From positions 248,001-312,000 of the forward strand of contig CAYUSP010000002.1 of NCBI GenBank assembly GCA_964447405.1: a stretch of DNA of 64,000 nt. Direction: 5' to 3'. A model generated the notes under the pieces. That model saw only the letters and a program-made list of their open reading frames with translations, was not told the DNA's origin and ran no database searches. This DNA is from JALNZF01 sp964447405 (GTDB taxonomy: Bacteria; Nitrospirota; UBA9217). The translations under genes and the position numbers were made by a program. Of the stretch, positions 1 through 7,831 are shown piece after piece (positions within the stretch are counted from its first letter, which is position 1; every line of letters starts with the position of its first letter).

Positions 1-224
1 AGCAGAAATTCCAGCTTGTGCGCAAGCTCCGACGGCTCCTTGAGCCCGAACATGCCTGCCAGCCCCTTGAACGTATGGATCGAACGGAACAGCGCGTTCA
101 CTCCGTCGGCATCCACGCGGCCGGCGGCCTGCCCGGTCTCGAGCTCAAGCAGCACCGAGCTCGCTGATTCGAGGATATCTTCAGCCTCGGCGGTGAAATC
201 TTTTATGGACCGATCGCTCTTCAC
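1..224 (-). CDS. CheA-like histidine kinase, Hpt domain (partial, cut by left edge)
   Basis: Only the first 74 residues are in the window. They form a histidine phosphotransfer (Hpt) domain: the motif FRSIHTFKGLAGMFG contains the phospho-accepting His of CheA-type kinases, followed by the helix SELAHKLEFLL. The start chosen is GTG at 224, with GGAG 12 bases upstream. It lies 40 bases downstream of the CheY-like gene and on the same strand, so it is probably the third gene of a chemotaxis-like or type IV pilus-like signalling operon. Whether the full protein is a true CheA or another Hpt-containing hybrid cannot be seen here. Confidence 0.8.
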   Translation of the reverse strand, partial: MKSDRSIKDFTAEAEDILESASSVLLELETGQAAGRVDADGVNALFRSIHTFKGLAGMFGLKEPSELAHKLEFL

Positions 225-264
225 TTTGTCACCGCACTCCCAACCCTGAACCCTGGACGTTGAG

Positions 265-636
265 CTATTTCCCCCCCAGCGCCTTGCTGACCGAGGCCAT
301 GAGGTCTTCCTTATTGAACGGCTTTGCCACGTAGTCCGCTGCCCCGAGGGCCATCCCGCGCTTCATGTCCTCTTCGGTCTTTTCCGTGCTCACGATGATC
401 AGGGGGATATTTTGATAGGCTGGATTGGATTTCAAATATCCGATCAACTCCAGCCCGTTGATGTCCGGCATATTGATGTCGGTGATGATCAGATCGAACG
501 GACGAGTGGGAACGGTCTTGAGCGCTTCAAAGCCGTTACCGGCTTCGACAGCGAAGAAGTCACCGGTCTCTTCGAGCGAAACGCGGATCATCGAACGGAT
601 GGCCTTGGAATCTTCGACAATGAGAACGTTCTTCAT
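265..636 (-). CDS. CheY-like response regulator, single receiver domain
   Basis: A 123-residue stand-alone receiver domain. The acidic pocket includes E8 and D9, the phospho-acceptor is D53 (in LIITDINMP), the switch residue is S83 (in IIVST) and the conserved lysine is K105 (in AKPF). There is no output domain, so it should act by protein contact as CheY does. Its start overlaps the end of the upstream DUF4388 gene by 4 bases and a CheA-like Hpt gene follows, so the three genes are almost certainly co-transcribed and the Hpt kinase is the likely phosphodonor. Confidence 0.93.
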   Translation of the reverse strand: MKNVLIVEDSKAIRSMIRVSLEETGDFFAVEAGNGFEALKTVPTRPFDLIITDINMPDINGLELIGYLKSNPAYQNIPLIIVSTEKTEEDMKRGMALGAADYVAKPFNKEDLMASVSKALGGK

Positions 637-1841
637 CGTTTCTCCTTCTGCAGTTCAGCAATTCTTTTTTCCAGCAGCGCTTTTTCCAGCGCCATACCTG
701 CCTGGTTCATGAAGATCTCCAGTGTTTCAATTTCCTTGATGGGCCGCTTGTCCGGCAGGTTGTCCCCGTACACGACCAGCGCCACCTTGTTGTCCACGAC
801 CAGCGGTATGGCCAGCACCATGTCGGGAGATTCGCCTCCAAGTTCGTTCAGGAGGTAGCCGTGGCTCGGCAGCGGCTCGAGTGGTCCGAGATAGCTGCGC
901 CGGTCCTCGATAACAGTTCGGAATACGGATGGCTGTTCCAGCGGGATCTTGATGTTCCGAACCGCCTGGTCAGCCGACCTGCCCTCAAGCTCGATGCCGA
1001 ACTGGCCCAGGCCGCGGACCTCGTCCTTCTTGACCATGAACAGGATGGCACGGTTCACGACCTCGCTGGCATAGCGCAGGATAAGGAGCGTAACCTCCGA
1101 GGTCGCTGTCGGAAAACGCAGCTCATCGAACATGGACTTGAGCGCGATGATCTCTTTGCGGGGGTCTTCCTTTTCGATGCGGCTGCGGAACTCTTCACGG
1201 GCGGGCTCGAACAGGGTGTGAGAAGGCGGAACCTGCTGCGCCGCATAAGGCACAGCGGGCTGAACAGGCGCCGCGGGCTGTCGAGGGAGGGGAGGGGGGC
1301 CGGGCTTCCTGTCGTCACTGGTCCTTTCGTCGTTCCTCTTTTCATCAAGGATCCGGGTACCCTCCATGAGGAGGTATTCGGCGCTGATCCCGGCTTTAAG
1401 CAGGAACTCCTGCGTGTTGATCTCGATATCGTCCCGAAGAGCAATCTCTCCAAGCTCGAAGTTGAAAAAGCCCTCTTCCCATGCCAGCAGATCATATATG
1501 ATTTCTTCGATCTGTTTACGGATAACACTCTGCAGGGTTTGAGCCGGAACCGCGCCCAGCTCGACCAGGATCATGCCGAGCGGTTTATCCGTCTCCTGCT
1601 TCTGAAGCGCCAGTGCCCTGGCCAGCGTGGTTTCATCCAGCATGCCCTGCGACACCAGCATGTTGCCGAGGGAGTCGCGGATACTGTCGCTGGCAGCCTG
1701 GATGACCTGGCCGTCTTTGAAGACAACCATCCCCGTTCCCTTGCGGCTTCTTACGACAAGGGTGCCGGTTTTCTTGCTCAGACTGATGATTTGAAAGATA
1801 TCGGGTAGTGCAAGGTCTTCCAGCCTGCCGACAAGGCTCAT
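633..1841 (-). CDS. DUF4388 (PATAN-type) and GAF-like domain protein
   Basis: 402 residues. The N-terminal ~135 residues match the DUF4388/PATAN family seen in two-component contexts (start MSLVGRLEDLALPDIFQIIS, then SLSKKTGTLVVRS and ...FKDGQVIQA). A proline-rich linker at about 175-205 leads to a C-terminal GAF-like sensory domain (about 225-390) ending in a coiled helix rich in E, K and L. It is probably a cytoplasmic signal-input or scaffold protein for the downstream CheY/CheA pair; the ligand is unknown. It is the first gene of the operon and a sigma-70-like promoter lies just upstream. Confidence 0.75.
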   Translation of the reverse strand: MSLVGRLEDLALPDIFQIISLSKKTGTLVVRSRKGTGMVVFKDGQVIQAASDSIRDSLGNMLVSQGMLDETTLARALALQKQETDKPLGMILVELGAVPAQTLQSVIRKQIEEIIYDLLAWEEGFFNFELGEIALRDDIEINTQEFLLKAGISAEYLLMEGTRILDEKRNDERTSDDRKPGPPPLPRQPAAPVQPAVPYAAQQVPPSHTLFEPAREEFRSRIEKEDPRKEIIALKSMFDELRFPTATSEVTLLILRYASEVVNRAILFMVKKDEVRGLGQFGIELEGRSADQAVRNIKIPLEQPSVFRTVIEDRRSYLGPLEPLPSHGYLLNELGGESPDMVLAIPLVVDNKVALVVYGDNLPDKRPIKEIETLEIFMNQAGMALEKALLEKRIAELQKEKR

Positions 1842-1872
1842 GCATTCCCCCCATGGCGCAGTGTTAGTCGAA

Positions 1873-1900
1873 AGTATAGCAGGTTAGGCATAAAACGCAA
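1873..1900 (-). promoter_or_regulatory. Sigma-70-like promoter for the DUF4388-cheY-cheA operon
   Basis: On the minus strand: TTGCGT (1895-1900), a 16-base spacer, TATACT (1873-1878). This is 32 bases before the start of the DUF4388 gene, leaving room for a short leader with the G-rich ribosome binding site. Assigned by eye. Confidence 0.5.
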
Positions 1901-1987
1901 GATACTTCACCGGTTAGAGCTCCTGAGCACGCTTGACGGTCGCCCGTGAAAAGCCGCGATCCTTTCATGCAACAATGCTCTCCTGAA

Positions 1988-2485
1988 TCAGGTGTTCCGG
2001 TAATTGTCGAATTGCAGTTCAATGCCGAAATCCCTGCCCTTCAAGAGCTGCATGACGGATTGCAGGTCATCCCGGCTCTTGCCGGACACGCGGACCTGGT
2101 CCGCCTGGATGGATGCCTGCACCTTGATCTTCGAATCCTTGATCGCTTTCACGATCTCCTTGGCCTTGTCCGTGGGGATGCCCTGCTGCAGCGACAGGCG
2201 CTGGCGCACCGTACCCGACAGCGCAGCTTCCATTTTTTCGTAGTTCAGATTCTTGATCGGCACCCCGCGCTTCACCAGCTTGGTCTGCAGGATATCGATG
2301 ACGCTTTTCAGCTTGTACTCGTCATCAGACACGATGATAAGCGCTTCCTTTTCCTGAGTAACGTTCGATTTGCTGCCCTTGAAATCGAACCGCTGGCCGA
2401 TCTCCTTCAGTGTCTGGGTTACCGCGTTTGTCACCTCGGACATGTTGATCTTCGAAACCACATCAAAAGAATTTTCAGCAGCCAT
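1988..2485 (-). CDS. yajQ: YajQ-family cyclic-di-GMP-binding / nucleotide-binding protein
   Basis: 165 residues, the full usual length of the YajQ/DUF520 family. Family features include the N-terminus MAAENSFDVVSKINMSEVTNAV, the IGQRFDFKGS segment, the VKRGVPIKN segment and the C-terminal GRDFGIELQFDNYR. Members of the family bind c-di-GMP in some species and influence gene expression and virulence. Strong AAGGAGG ribosome binding site before ATG. It follows lolA on the same strand after a 112-base gap. Several diguanylate cyclases and a PilZ protein elsewhere in the window make a c-di-GMP role plausible. Confidence 0.93.
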   Translation of the reverse strand: MAAENSFDVVSKINMSEVTNAVTQTLKEIGQRFDFKGSKSNVTQEKEALIIVSDDEYKLKSVIDILQTKLVKRGVPIKNLNYEKMEAALSGTVRQRLSLQQGIPTDKAKEIVKAIKDSKIKVQASIQADQVRVSGKSRDDLQSVMQLLKGRDFGIELQFDNYRNT

Positions 2486-2560
2486 GGGAAACCTCCTTAA
2501 ATGCAGACGACAAATAAAAGAAAAGTATTCAGACGTAAGAAAAAGCTTTTGTTTCAGCCT

Positions 2561-2594
2561 GTCATCTGTCTTTGCATCTGTCTTCCGTCATCTG
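2561..2594. repeat. Intergenic direct repeat, CATCTGTCTT units
   Basis: CATCTGTCTT occurs at 2563-2572 and 2575-2584, and the partial unit CATCTG at 2589-2594. It lies between the stop of lolA and the ribosome binding site of yajQ. It resembles the other word-like repeats found in same-strand gaps of this window (18313-18378, 32300-32363, 41862-41930). Confidence 0.55.
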
Positions 2595-2597
2595 ATT

Positions 2598-3251
2598 TCA
2601 TTGTTCTATAATCTCCGTCCCCTCCGGAGCAATAAAAACGAACTGAGCATCGGCGATGCCGGAGCCTTCGCGTATTTCGCTGAAAATCAGTTCGGAGACG
2701 TTCCCTGACTTGTCGTATATCAGGAGCTCCCTGATGCGCCCCTCATCATCGGATTTGATCAGGAGTTTCTTCATGGCGGATCCCGGCTTCCGGGGGAGCA
2801 GTTCGATGCTGCGGGGGGCCTTCGGGTCCGGCTGCAGAACATCAAAGTCGTCACGGATGCGCGCCGCGCCGAGCAGGAACGCCACCGGAATGTTCATATG
2901 CTCCACGGCGGTGAACGATTTTTTTATGACCTGGGCGTTCTTCCGCGAATAGAACAGGGCCGACCGGCCCTCCACCAGGATCACTTGTCCGTTCGTAAAA
3001 TCAAGCCTGAGCCTGCCCGGCTTTTTAATGAAAAGCGTGCCCTCAAATTTTTGCGTTTTCCCGATGGACGCGAGGACGTTCTTCTGGACCACCTTAGCAG
3101 TTAGGTCAATCAAGGCACTATAGTGATTTTCAACGGCCGAGACAGCGTCCTGCACCGTCTGCGCGGAGGTGTGCTCCACGAATAAGAGAACGAAGATGGC
3201 TGCAAGAAGGCAGTGGAAACGCAGTATTCGCATGCTGTGCCGATCACTCAT
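2598..3251 (-). CDS. lolA: Outer-membrane lipoprotein carrier protein LolA
   Basis: About 217 residues with an N-terminal signal peptide (hydrophobic LLAAIFVLLFVEHTSA, cleavage near TSA/QTV). The mature part has the LolA pattern VVQKNVLASIGKTQKFEGTLFIKKPGRLRLDFTNGQ split over several strands, with ...ILVEGRSALFYSRKNAQV and a long beta-rich C-terminus. LolA ferries lipoproteins across the periplasm to LolB. The start overlaps the end of ftsK by about 8 bases (ATGAGTG), so I chose 3251; ATG at 3260 or 3236 is also possible. The ftsK-lolA order is common in Gram-negative bacteria. Confidence 0.88.
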   Translation of the reverse strand: MSDRHSMRILRFHCLLAAIFVLLFVEHTSAQTVQDAVSAVENHYSALIDLTAKVVQKNVLASIGKTQKFEGTLFIKKPGRLRLDFTNGQVILVEGRSALFYSRKNAQVIKKSFTAVEHMNIPVAFLLGAARIRDDFDVLQPDPKAPRSIELLPRKPGSAMKKLLIKSDDEGRIRELLIYDKSGNVSELIFSEIREGSGIADAQFVFIAPEGTEIIEQ

Positions 3252-5466
3252 CAAAGTCATTCAGGTCATTCATGGTACCGTCCATGTTCTTCCTCACCAA
3301 CACCTCACGCGGTTTGGAACCGTCGGCCGGGCCGATGACGCCGTCCTCGGCCATCATCTCGATCATGCGCGCGGCGCGATTGTACCCCACCCGCAGCCGG
3401 CGCTGGATGAACGATGTCGATGCCTGGCCGTTCATCTGCACCAATTCCACGGCGCGCTGATAAAATTCGTCGCGTTCGCCTTCCTCGGTCGTGGCCTGCG
3501 CCGCCTCGGCCACTTCCTTGACCCGCTGCTGCAGCAATTCATAGTTGGGTTTGCCCTGCTTTTTGACGAAATCGACCACGCGCTTGATCTCAGCCTCGGA
3601 CACGAAGCACCCGTGGGCCCGGATGATATGCGACGAGTTCGGCGGCTGGTACAGCATATCGCCCATGCCGAGCAGGTTCTCGGCTCCGTTGGCGTCGAGG
3701 ATGGTGCGTGAATCGGTTTTGGAAGATACCTGAAAGGATATTCTCGAAGGAAGGTTCGCCTTGATAAGGCCGGTAATGACATCCACGCTTGGCCGCTGGG
3801 TCGCGACGATCAGATGGATGCCGGCCGCACGCGCCATCTGCGCGAGGCGCATGATCGAATCCTCGACCTCGCGCGCCACGGTCATCATCAGGTCGGCCAA
3901 CTCATCGATGATCACCACGATGTAGGGAAGCCGCTCCGCCTCGGGCACGGCCTTGTTGTAGGAATCGATGTTTTTGTTCCCCTTCTCGGCAAGGGAGCGG
4001 TATCTGCGCTCCATCTCGGCCACCACCGCCCGAAGCATCTCCGCCGCCTTCTTGGGCTGCGTGACCACCGGGGAAAGCAGGTGCGGAATCCCTTCATAGA
4101 CCGAGAGCTCCAGCATCTTGGGATCGATCATCGCGAGTTTGACCTCATTCGGCCGGGCATTATACAGGATCGAGAGTATGATGGAGTTGATGGCAACACT
4201 CTTGCCCGAACCTGTGGCGCCCGCCACAAGCAGATGCGGCATCCGATCGATGCGACCGATCTCCGGTACACCGTAGATATCTTTGCCAAGTGGGATCTTG
4301 AGCTTCGATTTTTCAGCCTGATACTCCGGCGATTCGAGAAGCTGGCGGAAGTAGACGGTCTCGCGGGCATTATTCGGCACCTCTATGCCGACGGCGGCCT
4401 TGCCCGGAATAGGCGCCACGATGCGCACGCTTCCTGCCCGCATGGCAAGGGCCAGATCGTCGGCCAGGTTCACGATCTTGCTCACCTTCACCCCGGGCGC
4501 GGGCTCGAATTCGAACATGGTGACCACCGGGCCGGGATAGACCTGGGTAATGCGGCCTTTAATATCGAAGTCCTGGAGCTTGCGCTGCAGGAGCTCGGAC
4601 TGGGCCAGCATCTCTTCCTTCGAGACTTTCTTTTCTATGATCGGGACCGGGTCGAGCAGATCGGGCGAAGGAAGCTGGTAAGCGTCCTTGCCATCCTTAG
4701 GCTCTTTGGTTCCCATGCCCTCAAAGCTCATCTGGACTGGCTTGGGCGGCTTTTCCGGCTTTACCACGCGCGGCGCCTGAGGCTCCTGCTTCCGGGTATC
4801 CATGATCTTTGGCGGGTCCTTCGGAAGCACGGGCCGCTGCTTCGCCTCTTTGGCCTTTGCCCTGCGGCCCCGGTACGTCATGATCAAAAGCTCAAACTGC
4901 TCTGACAGTTCTTTGTACCGGCTCCGGAGCCAAACCAGCGCATTGAGGGGCGAGAACGGCGTGAGCAGCATAAGAGCAACGACCATGGCGGTGACGGTTA
5001 CGATATACGCGCCGGCAACAGAAACACCGGAAACCAGGAGCCGCGCAATAAAGCCGCCCAGCATGCCGCCCGAAGGGAGCTCCTCCCCGAACAGCCGGAT
5101 CGTTTCGCTGCGAAGCCCGAAGAAGGCGGTTGCAGAGACGAACAGCACGATGCCGCCGACTTTTTTCAGATGCGGGTGCGCAGCCTCCCGTCCCAGCATG
5201 AAGAACACGGCAAAACCGAAAAGCAACAGGGTGAGCAGATAGGCGGGGATCCCAAAGAGGCGAAACAGGGCATCGGATAGATACGCGCCGATGATGCCGA
5301 TGATGTTCCTGATCTCCGCGCCGGTGCCGGACACGCTGAAACAGGGATCGATCGCGCTGTAAGAGACCAGACTGAGCAGGATCAGGAGGCCTGTTGCGAA
5401 CAGCAGCAATCCGATCATCTCATGTCCATGCTTATGTTTTTCGGTGGTGACAGCCATAGACCCCAT
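3244..5466 (-). CDS. ftsK: DNA translocase FtsK/SpoIIIE
   Basis: 740 residues. About four transmembrane helices occupy residues 17-165, then a charged proline-rich linker (about 210-270), the FtsK alpha/beta motor with Walker A GATGSGKS (416-423), Walker B-like YIVVIIDELADLMM, the motif MARAAGIHLIVATQRPSVDVITG, and a C-terminal winged-helix gamma domain (about 675-735: STSFIQRRLRVGYNRAARMI). It pumps chromosomal DNA at the division septum toward dif. It is shorter than E. coli FtsK and close to SpoIIIE length. An alternative ATG lies three codons in. Confidence 0.97.
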   Translation of the reverse strand: MGSMAVTTEKHKHGHEMIGLLLFATGLLILLSLVSYSAIDPCFSVSGTGAEIRNIIGIIGAYLSDALFRLFGIPAYLLTLLLFGFAVFFMLGREAAHPHLKKVGGIVLFVSATAFFGLRSETIRLFGEELPSGGMLGGFIARLLVSGVSVAGAYIVTVTAMVVALMLLTPFSPLNALVWLRSRYKELSEQFELLIMTYRGRRAKAKEAKQRPVLPKDPPKIMDTRKQEPQAPRVVKPEKPPKPVQMSFEGMGTKEPKDGKDAYQLPSPDLLDPVPIIEKKVSKEEMLAQSELLQRKLQDFDIKGRITQVYPGPVVTMFEFEPAPGVKVSKIVNLADDLALAMRAGSVRIVAPIPGKAAVGIEVPNNARETVYFRQLLESPEYQAEKSKLKIPLGKDIYGVPEIGRIDRMPHLLVAGATGSGKSVAINSIILSILYNARPNEVKLAMIDPKMLELSVYEGIPHLLSPVVTQPKKAAEMLRAVVAEMERRYRSLAEKGNKNIDSYNKAVPEAERLPYIVVIIDELADLMMTVAREVEDSIMRLAQMARAAGIHLIVATQRPSVDVITGLIKANLPSRISFQVSSKTDSRTILDANGAENLLGMGDMLYQPPNSSHIIRAHGCFVSEAEIKRVVDFVKKQGKPNYELLQQRVKEVAEAAQATTEEGERDEFYQRAVELVQMNGQASTSFIQRRLRVGYNRAARMIEMMAEDGVIGPADGSKPREVLVRKNMDGTMNDLNDFDE

Positions 5467-5525
5467 ACCACACTGACAAACCGATAAACCAGTTCAAACC
5501 AATCACGCCGCTGCGGCGGATCTTG

Positions 5526-6332
5526 TTATGCCCTCGCCAGCCAGAGCGCCAAAACCGCAGCAGCCAGGACGAGCCGATACCACACAAAAATGTTCAGGGA
5601 ATGCTTTTCGAGATACCGTATCAGGAAGCGGATCGCGAGATACCCGACCAGGGCGGAGCTCAACGTCCCGAAGAGGAAGCCCCACACTGCATTACCGTGG
5701 AAATCAATATGCCGGAGCTTGAGCAGTCCGGCTCCGGCGATCACCGGCGTGGAAAGGAGAAAGGAAAAACGCGCAGCATCCTCACGCCGGTATCCGGCCG
5801 CAAGCGCGGCCGATATGGTGATCCCGGAGCGGGAAACACCGGGGATAAGCGCAATGGACTGGGCAAGGCCCACCAGGAGTGCATGGCCGAGGGTCATGGA
5901 TGCGAGATGCCGGGTGCGAGTGGAATATTGGTCCGCGAGCCACATCATCAGGGAACCCGCGGCCAGGGCGGCGGCCACGAGAAGTGGATTACGAAAGGAC
6001 GTCTCCACGATATGCTCGAACGATTTGCCGATGATAACCGCGGGTATGGTCGCCAGCACAAGATAGCCGACAAGCCGGGCCTCGTGCGCGGGTGCTTTGC
6101 CGCGAATGACGTTGATGCTCGCCTCGCCGAGACGCAGCCAGTCCCTCCAGAAATACCACAACACGGCGGCCAGGGTGCCGGCATGAAGGGAAACATCGAA
6201 GGTAAGATTGTTGATGAGCTCGCCCTTCCAACCGGTGGCCCATTCGGCCAGGATCAGATGGCCGGAGCTGCTTATGGGAAGAAATTCCGTCAGGCCCTGC
6301 ACGATGCCCAGCACGATGGCCTCAAAAATCAT
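5526..6332 (-). CDS. uppP: Undecaprenyl-diphosphatase UppP (BacA)
   Basis: 268 residues, polytopic membrane protein of the usual length. Catalytic motifs are QGLTEFLPISSSGHLIL near the N-terminus and PGVSRSGITI near residue 165. The enzyme dephosphorylates undecaprenyl pyrophosphate, recycling the lipid carrier for peptidoglycan and polysaccharide synthesis. It lies upstream of ftsK on the same strand with a 59-base gap and may share a transcript with ftsK and lolA. Confidence 0.96.
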   Translation of the reverse strand: MIFEAIVLGIVQGLTEFLPISSSGHLILAEWATGWKGELINNLTFDVSLHAGTLAAVLWYFWRDWLRLGEASINVIRGKAPAHEARLVGYLVLATIPAVIIGKSFEHIVETSFRNPLLVAAALAAGSLMMWLADQYSTRTRHLASMTLGHALLVGLAQSIALIPGVSRSGITISAALAAGYRREDAARFSFLLSTPVIAGAGLLKLRHIDFHGNAVWGFLFGTLSSALVGYLAIRFLIRYLEKHSLNIFVWYRLVLAAAVLALWLARA

Positions 6333-6410
6333 GATACCGTAACCTCTCTCCGGCGGTCGGGTTTGCCCCGCAAAACGCCTCTCTGGATCCGCTGTTCCGC
6401 AAGCGCGCCC

Positions 6411-6439
6411 ATTATTTCATAAAGCACTCTGGATTTCAA
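6411..6439 (-). promoter_or_regulatory. Sigma-70-like promoter for uppP
   Basis: Minus strand: TTGAAA (6434-6439), 17-base spacer, AATAAT (6411-6416), about 78 bases before the uppP start. Confidence 0.45.
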
Positions 6440-6497
6440 GTTGTTTTGCGATTGTGCTTCGCGAGAACTGACATGGGGAGGGTGCGTCCGTGCGCGG

Positions 6498-7787
6498 TCA
6501 CGAGGCGTTCGACGGCAAAGAGCTGAACTTACACACGCGGTTACGGCCAGAAAGCTTCGCCGCGTACAGCGCCTGGTCCGCGGCGGACACAAGCTCGTCT
6601 TCCAAGCGGGAATCATCAGGGCAGATCGCCGCGCCGATGCTCACGGTGAGGTTCAGGAGCACGCCCGACGTAGTGCTGATCGGCTGGCCTGCGACTGATT
6701 GCCGAAGTCTCTCGGCAACTCGCATGGCAATATGTTCGTCAGTCTCCGGCAGTATCACGGTGAATTCCTCCCCCCCGTAACGTGAAATACTGTCCGTGGA
6801 CCGGAGGTCCTTAGCCAGCCGCGTGGTGATGCCACGGAGCGCGTCGTCGCCGCACTGGTGGCCGTAGGTATCGTTCACTCTCTTGAAATAGTCGATGTCC
6901 ACGATGAGCAGCGCAAAACGGTGTTTGTAGCGAAGCGATCGCTCGGTCTCCGCCTTGAGCTTGCGATTGAACTCATGACGGTTGTACACCCCTGTCAGGG
7001 TATCTAATTCAAGGCGCTCCGCCATGACGTTGAGGGTTTGCGCGAGCTGTCCGAACTCGTCCTGACGGTTGAGAGCAACGCGGAAGGAATGGTCGCCCTG
7101 GCTGAATCGGAAAATACCGTTCTGCAGCGCCCGGATCGGCTGAATGATGGACCGGGAGAGTATAATGCCGGCAAGCGCGGCGATACCCAGTGCCGTGCTG
7201 AAAATGATGATCATAAACGCGTTCTGCCTGCTCTTTACCTGCAGGGCGTGCTCCCGGAGCACTTCGGTCTCGTTCAGCACCACTCGGTACAACTGGTTCA
7301 GTATCTCCGTGGCGCGCGCTATTTGCGCGTCGAATTCCTTCATGCGCACCCCGCCGGAAGGGTTCCCCACGGGATCAGGCATAGCGAGAAGCTTTCTGCC
7401 CATTTCGCGGGCCTGTTCCCACTTCTGTTTCGCCGACTTCAGAAGCTCCCGCTCCTTATCCTCGCCAAATGCCTTCGTGCTATCAAGGGAGAGGAACAGA
7501 TCATCAACCCGGCCCGCCAGTACCGTGAACTGGATCCGCTCATTGTTATTTCCCAGAATCAGGTAATCGTTGGGCGGCATGGCCGCCTGGAGCAGCAGCT
7601 TCTGGAGCTCGGAGACCGGCGCAAGCTCCGCAATCTCGGTCGTTACGACCTCTTCGAGCGCCTCGATCATCAATCTCGCAGCCATGTGGCTGCCCAGTGC
7701 CATGAGCACCAGCGGAAACAGCATGACGCCGGTGCCGATGATCAGGCGCGCCCGGATCGACCTGCTCACAAGCCATACCGATTTCAT
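6498..7787 (-). CDS. Membrane diguanylate cyclase: periplasmic sensor, HAMP, GGDEF
   Basis: 429 residues. TM1 at about 14-36, a helical periplasmic region, TM2 at about 190-212, a HAMP domain (SRSIIQPIRALQNGIFRFSQ, about 212-262) and a C-terminal GGDEF domain. The active-site signature is GGEEF at 338-342, and an RSTD I-site (product-inhibition RxxD) sits exactly five residues upstream. Both indicate an active, feedback-inhibited cyclase making c-di-GMP from GTP. The signal sensed is unknown. It follows glgP with a 44-base gap. Confidence 0.9.
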   Translation of the reverse strand: MKSVWLVSRSIRARLIIGTGVMLFPLVLMALGSHMAARLMIEALEEVVTTEIAELAPVSELQKLLLQAAMPPNDYLILGNNNERIQFTVLAGRVDDLFLSLDSTKAFGEDKERELLKSAKQKWEQAREMGRKLLAMPDPVGNPSGGVRMKEFDAQIARATEILNQLYRVVLNETEVLREHALQVKSRQNAFMIIIFSTALGIAALAGIILSRSIIQPIRALQNGIFRFSQGDHSFRVALNRQDEFGQLAQTLNVMAERLELDTLTGVYNRHEFNRKLKAETERSLRYKHRFALLIVDIDYFKRVNDTYGHQCGDDALRGITTRLAKDLRSTDSISRYGGEEFTVILPETDEHIAMRVAERLRQSVAGQPISTTSGVLLNLTVSIGAAICPDDSRLEDELVSAADQALYAAKLSGRNRVCKFSSLPSNAS

Positions 7788-7831
7788 TTCCCCAATCCTT
7801 TCCCCCGGACCGTGCCGCGTCCCTCAGATCT

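Noticed and set aside
861..1808. Long open frame on the plus strand opposite the DUF4388 gene
   Set aside because: No recognisable domain, no ribosome binding site, and a mirror of the GC-rich codons of the real minus-strand gene.
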